39,613 bases of DNA, from positions 1 to 39,613 of the forward strand of contig BPQB01000147.1 of the NCBI GenBank assembly GCA_019973155.2. Reading direction: 5' to 3'. Positions within the stretch are counted from its first letter, which is position 1. Every line of letters begins with the position of its first letter. Shown here one piece after another: positions 34,550 through 39,613 of the stretch. Origin of the DNA: Phanerochaete sordida (taxonomy: Eukaryota > Basidiomycota > Agaricomycetes > Polyporales > Phanerochaetaceae). The position numbers and the translations under genes were made by a program. The notes under the pieces are model-generated. The model made no database searches and was not told where the DNA came from. It saw only the letters and a list, made by a program, of their open reading frames with translations.

Positions 34550-36454
34550 GTCATGAAGTTACATAGTATGATGTGGGGCAGCCAGAGCTTGTCGAAGGAA
34601 GCGAAGTTGTTGTCAGCGGTTCCGCGCGCCCGATGCCGAACGTGTCGAGCGGCTGCTGCTCCGCACCGTTCGCCGCGCCGCTCGAAGCAAGGCACAGCAC
34701 GGGCTTGCGCGGCACCTTGGGTGTGTCAGGCGGTGGCGCGGGCACGGCGGGCAGCGTGAGGGGGAGCCCAGGGCCCGCGAACGTCGCGACGGGGACGCGC
34801 GCGCGCGTCGCTGTCGAACGCGACGCCGCACTGTGCCTGCACGACGTGGTGCACCACTGAGCGGGACGATGTGTCCTCGAGGCAGTTTGCGGTGCCGCAT
34901 ATAACGTCTGCCCTTTCGTCAGTGTACTCCGCGGACAGTAGCAGACGGCGCGCTCACCGCCGTGGTGGCCCACGAGCCAAACCTCGAGCCGTCAGTTGGG
35001 CCGATGTCGTCGCCCGAGGGGCCGTCGCGCGCGTTGATTATCGTGTCGTACGTCGTGCGCTTGCACGGCTTCGCCTCGTATAGAAACGTCTTGCGCTTGA
35101 GGAGGCTCGACCACGACCACTTCCCGCGGCCGCCGCGCGGAGGCTCGCGTTGGGCCTCCTGGGCGCGGTGCCGCGCCTGCTCGACTGCGCGTCTTGCGCG
35201 CTGCTTTTCCTCCCAACGGCGCAGCTTGTCCTTGTCGTCTTCGTCGTCGTCGAAGATATCGGAAGCGGCAAATGTCGGCGCGTCGTCATCGAGGACCGCG
35301 GTCACGTCGGGGCTGGTCAACGCTGCGTCTGGCGTCTGGCGTCTGGCGGTGGTTCAGGTTCGGCTGGAACATGCACCGGCGCTGCGCTGCGGTCAGCCTG
35401 GTGGATACGCGAATGCGGCGAAACTTCATACCTCGTCGAGCGAGAGCGCTGTCTAAACATCTTGGTCGCCGTTTTCGTCGTCGTAAACGGTAGCATCTTG
35501 CTCCGGAGGAGACCCACGCTCGCGAGGGTGTTTCACACGCCCACGATCTCGACAAGCACGCTTCGGCAGAGTGTACGCGTGAAGCCCACGGCGAGCTCCC
35601 GGCTGTCCTCGTCGCAGTTCCTGAACAGCTTGTATGCCACGCGGAGCTTCTCGGGGTCCTCCTTCGGCAGCAAGATGATCTAGACCGCGCTCAGCGACCG
35701 TCGTTATTTTCAAATAGCAGGCCGACGCACCTTTTGGAGCATGTCCGCGAGCGCGCGCGCCGTGTACGCCCCGCGGGAGGGGTCTGCAGTGCGCAGTCAG
35801 CGGCCGTCCGACACCGTCACGATCACGCCTGCGACGCACCAAGGATGCAGATGCTATCTCCCGGGCGATATTTCTGCGAGAGGAACGTATAGCCGCCGCA
35901 CACATGCGCGTCGAGGTATCTGGCGCGGGCGGGCGGTCAGTGGGGCGCGGGCAGGCGGCGCGAGCAGAGGAGGCGCACCAGGCGATGGCCCCGTCGAGCA
36001 TGCGACCGGAATATGCCCGGCTGGAAGTACGTGTCGATGCGGAGCTGCACCGCAGCGCGTCAGCGGTGCTCCTGCGAAGACGCGCTGCTTTGGCGTACCT
36101 GGTAGTAGCAGACCTGCTCGTCTGTATCGTCTTCCTTGAGCAGCGAGTGGCATTTTACGATATCTGTACTCTGTGGGGCAGCGAGGGTCAGCTAGAACCC
36201 GGCGTGCTTCCCCAAGTGAAAAAATGACGCCTACCTCGCCGCGATCCTGGTGACGTCCCGTCAAAGTAGAGCACAAGCGTGCGCCGCTTAGCCAGCGCTA
36301 CTAGAGAGTCGACGCTCATGCTCAGCGGTACAGCCGCAGGCTCGACGGCGCGAGCTAGCGCGACGGCAGGTGCGGCGGCGGCGACTGCCTGCCTTGTATG
36401 GGTGGGCTCGGCGATAAAGGTCACATTGGCGGATGTCGAGGTCGAGGCATCCAT
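34550..36454 (-). pseudogene. DUF2235 (Tle1-like alpha/beta hydrolase) gene relic, copy 2
   Basis: Minus strand from the ATG at 36454 (MDASTS) shows RRTLVLYFDGT, DTDEQVCYYQ, RYLDAHVCGGYTFL, SRGAYTAR, AYKLFRNCDEDSRELA and VEIVGVWNTLASVGLLRSK. It continues into an acidic/basic stretch (DDDEDDKDKLRRWEEKQRAR) and a damaged DVGGG site (DVICG). The C-terminal WWLLEA segment seen in copy 1 is missing. Several stops and frameshifts are present. As in copy 1, the residue before the Ser in the nucleophile elbow region is altered (DPSRG in place of GxSxG). Confidence 0.7.
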
Positions 36455-36477
36455 CGTGCACAGGGTGCACTGGCCTA

Positions 36478-36486
36478 TTTGTATGC
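36478..36486. repeat. 9-bp target duplication, left
   Basis: TTTGTATGC immediately left of the 509-bp element, repeated at 36996-37004. The unoccupied paralogous site near 11515 has a single TTTGTACGT. Confidence 0.8.
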
Positions 36487-36528
36487 TAGTCTCGATCTCC
36501 AGACGCTGAGCAAGAGAGAGAGGCAGCC

Positions 36529-36590
36529 TAACAAACCGTTATAACGGTCTGTTAGCGGAGTTTGAAACTCCAGCTGCAGAGCTTGCTCTG
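36529..36590. repeat. Three consecutive palindromes
   Basis: 36529-36554 is a 26-bp near-perfect palindrome centred on CCGTTATAACGG. 36557-36571 is GGAGTTTGAAACTCC. 36577-36590 is CAGAGCTTGCTCTG. They follow each other with gaps of 2-5 bases inside the 509-bp element. Confidence 0.85.
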
Positions 36591-36594
36591 TAGC

Positions 36595-36902
36595 GTCTGG
36601 TGACTTTCGCTTGGGCGGGTGTAGGTAAGTCTCCACGTGAGCTTCCTGGGCGGACAGCTGGAATGGTAGCTCACGCAGGCGCCCGTCGCGTCCGCGTCCG
36701 AGAGCCCTCCCCCGATGCCGCCTGGGGACCCAAAAAAATACGATTCAGGTCCAGAACACTAAACGACTCTCATAGTACGCCATCTAGCACAAATTTTGAT
36801 TTTTTTCACGCGCAAGTGGCACGAGGACGAGGGCAACGAGCGCGACATGCCCCAAGTCACGTGAGATCTTATCTACACCCGCCCAAGCGAAAGTCACCAG
36901 AC
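36595..36902. repeat. Internal inverted repeat of the 509-bp element
   Basis: The left arm starts GTCTGGTGACTTTCGC and is matched by the reverse complement at 36858-36902 over about 45 bases with a few mismatches. A further 17-bp pair (36896-36912 and 36968-36984) links the right arm to the terminal repeat. This could be an older element nested in the outer one. Confidence 0.8.
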
Positions 36903-36995
36903 TCTCAACCCGCACTTCTGCAATGTGGATTTCGAACTCCGAAAGCCCCCATTGCTATTCTCTTACCGCGGGTTGAGAGTCTGGAGCCGAGACTA

Positions 36996-37340
36996 TTTGT
37001 ATGCGCGGGCGGCGAGCAGGGTCGTGTGGCAATGGCGGATGCGTGCTTTGATGATACGTGCGCGATGTCACAGCCCGGCTCGAGAAGGCGGCGTCGGACG
37101 ACGGGGTGGAAATATGCCAGGGCGCGAGCCGCACGCGCGTATATAGGACCGCGGGCTTGGGCCAGAGGCTGTCCGACAGGGTCCACGCCCCCACACTGGC
37201 AGCCAGCTGCTCGGCACCATCTTCAGGCATGACCGCCGCCGCGCGTGACAGCAGGGCGCACGAGAACGCTAGGCCCGCATCGGCAGAAATGGTTCGCGTG
37301 TGGAGGCGATGTCGATGGAGTGGCATGGCTGTATGCGCGC
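36996..37340. repeat. 5' flank of DUF2235 relic, second copy
   Basis: Begins with the right target duplication and is collinear with 11515-11850, including the ATGGCGGATGCGTG stretch and the GCAGAAA region at its end. Confidence 0.75.
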
Positions 37341-39613
37341 GTCGGATCTGAAGAAGAGCGGGCGAGTGACGCACCGCAGCGGTTCTAGCCGGTGCTCGAA
37401 AGGTGACGTGCGCGGCGTAGGGCGGCGGAGGAGACGGTCGCGCTGGCCAGTGAGCAAAGCGCGAAGGCCGGGTGAGATCTCCAAGTGCGCCGATCAGGAT
37501 CGCACGATCGATCCATCATTTCCCACGGTTTGCCCGCTCTGGGCGCGGACGCCCCTCTTCCCGCCTTTCAGCAGCCTCCCAGCATCCTATCCTCAACCTG
37601 CGCGCACTGTCGGCGGCATCCCTTGCCCAGCAATATCGCTAGATCCCCAGTCTCGATCAGCGTCACAGCAGCTCCCGTGGGCACCAGCAGGCCCTCGACC
37701 ACGTCTCGAAGCCCACGCCCACGCCCTCCACCTGCGAAACGCTGCGCTTTGCTCTGAGACGATGCCTCCACAACTTGTCGGATTACCACTACGCTTCATG
37801 ATTTGGCGGGAATAATTCTGCGAGATGGCAGCGCGTAGACGGACGCGCAGCATGGGCTCTGTAAAGGTCGGTATTCGATGCTGTCTTGCTCTCTATCGGG
37901 CTCACATAGGCTGACAACGATATAAAGCGCTACCACGGTGAGGTACGCCTGTTCAACATCGAAGAACAAGTGCCGTGCCATAGCGGTCAGCTTAGCGATA
38001 CGCACACGCGAAGAACCTTGCGAGGCACCACCGCGGTCGTTGACGCACGCTAGAGAAGGATTGGACGATGAGACGGGACGCCGCGCGGGAGAGTGATGAT
38101 CTGACTGGGTGCTGGGATGCATCGCGAGGCCGTCGCTCCGCTGGTGCGTATGCTTTCCATACGACCAATCTTCTGTGCTCATTCTCACTCAGCCCCAGAA
38201 TCGCTGCAGATGCCGGACGGCTACAGGAAAAGATGGGCTCTGCAAGCTCGGTCTCCGTCGCTGATCACCGCACAACTGGTCAGCGCTGGGCACGCCAGTT
38301 ATCTATCTACAGTCTTCCCAAGCGCGATATCCCTCATTAACCGACGCACCGACGCCCTACGCGAAGATCGGCGGGCATGATATGTCGGCATCCCTGCCCA
38401 TCCGCGCGGGTATCTTCCCCTCAGACCACCAAAGTCTGTGCTGCGCTTGGCTTTGCCACACGACTCAGCGTCCCGGTTCGCCCAGACAGCGACGTCAAGT
38501 GATTCGTCGGACTTACTCACTGCGTCTATGCCGCGCTACCGCGGTCGCCGCCGCGACTTGTCCAGCCATGTCCTATTTTATTCCCTCCCCGGATCGTGCG
38601 CGCTCCTTGAGACGCATCGTCGGCCTCTCACGCTGCGTCCTCTTGATTCCGCTCCTCGACGAATCTACTGCCACCGCGTTGCGCGGCGCCATCGTCATAC
38701 CCAGCCATCTATCCGCCACATTTTCCATCCTTTCGCGCAGGACCCAAGGCCTCCATCGATTCTCGCCAGAGCGATTCACACTGGCGGAGCCCTTGCGCGT
38801 AGCCGGCATAGGAACTGAACGTGGCAGTGCTCGATAAAAGGGCCAGCGACGTCGTTCCCGAGCGCCAGCGACTACTTCGAACCCAGACGATCACCACTCC
38901 TCGGCCCTCGTTGGCAAGCCACGAACCTACTCATCTCCGCGACAGCTATTCCCCGCTGTCCTTGCGTCGAGGGCAAATGCGATGGCGCCGTCGGGTCGCC
39001 CACATGACTAAGATGTCGCCTATCTTGGCAGGCGAGGTCGTTTCGCGACCGCAACCAACATGTCGCCTACGATGGACGTGAGGACCACGTCTGTACATGT
39101 CGCCGTGCTCATCGTCTGGATGCTACAGCTGCGCCCTCGATGCGCCTTCGGATGCCAGATATAGCTGAAGATAAGCAAGCCGAGCGATGATCTCAGCTAG
39201 ACTTCAATTTGAGGCATGTGAGGTGAGTTCAACATCTCAACGCCGTTCGAGTACGTTGTTAAGGCACTGCATACGTTAGGCCTTCGTCCGCGCGCTCATG
39301 AACGGCCTCGTGAAATTGAAGACGATATCCTTGCCGTCCTGCCCGGCGGCGCAGCGGAGCATCCAAAGTTTTACTCTCTTCGCGGCGCGATTCGTTTCTC
39401 AGGGTCGACGGTCGACTCTACAGTACACTATAAGGGCAGTGGTGTACGAGGGCCAAGCTCCTGCTCGCGATAGGCCATGGAGATTGTGCCGCACGCGCGA
39501 TGACGGTTGCGGGATGGAGATTTGTGAGGAAAGACGTAGGCGGCCACGTCCTGTTCGTTGAACGCGGCTCATGCTACCGAGCAGGGCCTCGCCGTCTCCA
39601 CACACCGGAACGC
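37341..39613. other. Terminal region without a firm gene
   Basis: From 37440 to about 37800 it resembles the promoter-like repeat seen near 21660 (GTGAGCAAAGC followed by a GATCAGGATCGC stretch). Beyond that, open frames on both strands (largest 38382-38837, 151 codons) show no recognised motif. Near 39290-39370 a minus-strand frame reads QDGKDIVFNFTRPFMSARTK, which may be an exon of an unidentified gene, but it is too short to call. Confidence 0.35.

Larger units (their letters stand above)
36487..36995. mobile_element. 509-bp non-autonomous DNA transposon with 9-bp target duplication
   Basis: Imperfect inverted ends begin TAGTCTCG, then CTCCAGAC after a one- to two-base difference (36487 onward, and the reverse complement ending at 36995). 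A 9-bp direct duplication flanks it. Comparison with 11492-11560 shows the whole interval is absent from the paralogous segment. A 9-bp duplication suits Mutator-like elements, but this class call is tentative given the short ends. No coding frame of note. It sits about 30 bases before the start codon of the DUF2235 relic on minus. Internal arms 36595-36638 and 36858-36902 form a second long inverted repeat. Confidence 0.8.

Noticed and set aside
1..39613. tRNA, rRNA, CRISPR, LTR retrotransposon
   Set aside because: No T-loop consensus, ribosomal sequence, spaced direct repeats or reverse transcriptase/integrase motifs were recognised on either strand by eye.

Overview
The window looks like accessory DNA from a filamentous Agaricomycete, probably a polypore-type white-rot basidiomycete. 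The evidence is the GC-rich sequence, many 49-58 nt spliceosomal introns with GTRNGT donors and C/TAG acceptors, and protein families typical of such genomes. The species assignment is inference.

Three intact protein-coding genes can be modelled with confidence. They are plus-strand tandem paralogs (copy 1 at 139-2852, copy 2 at 14105-16929, copy 3 at 26334-30031). All share the same seven-exon structure, with every intron at the same site and phase. Each encodes an N-terminal module of about 320-360 residues that I know only from uncharacterised Agaricomycete proteins, a linker of about 130-160 residues, and a C-terminal WD40 propeller. There is no NACHT/P-loop, kinase or protease domain. 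Differences between copies cluster at WD40 positions expected on the ligand-binding face, so an expanding recognition-type family is a reasonable hypothesis.

Almost everything else is duplicated and decayed. Downstream of each gene is a homologous flank, long after copies 1 and 2 (2853 to about 5745, 16930 to about 20085) and short after copy 3 (30032 to about 30490). These flanks carry remnants of minus-strand genes. A second block occurs after copies 1 and 3 (about 6560-11910, 31440-37340). It contains a relic with the C-terminal lobe of a Ste7/Fuz7-type MAP kinase kinase on plus, and a relic of a DUF2235 (Tle1-like alpha/beta hydrolase) gene on minus, both broken by frameshifts and stops. 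Between copies 2 and 3 lies a separate head-to-tail duplication (about 21905-23095 and 23590-24775). One unduplicated 214-codon frame (12434-13078) resembles the C-terminal part of F-box/LRR-like fungal proteins.

Two non-autonomous transposons are well supported. An 862-bp AT-rich element (27477-28338) with perfect 28-bp inverted repeats and a TA duplication sits in the 5' splice site of intron 2 of copy 3 and leaves a potential donor on each side of itself. A 509-bp element (36487-36995) with a 9-bp target duplication sits just upstream of the second DUF2235 relic. Its empty site is preserved in the paralogous segment near 11515, and it holds a chain of palindromes. I recognised no tRNA, rRNA or CRISPR array.
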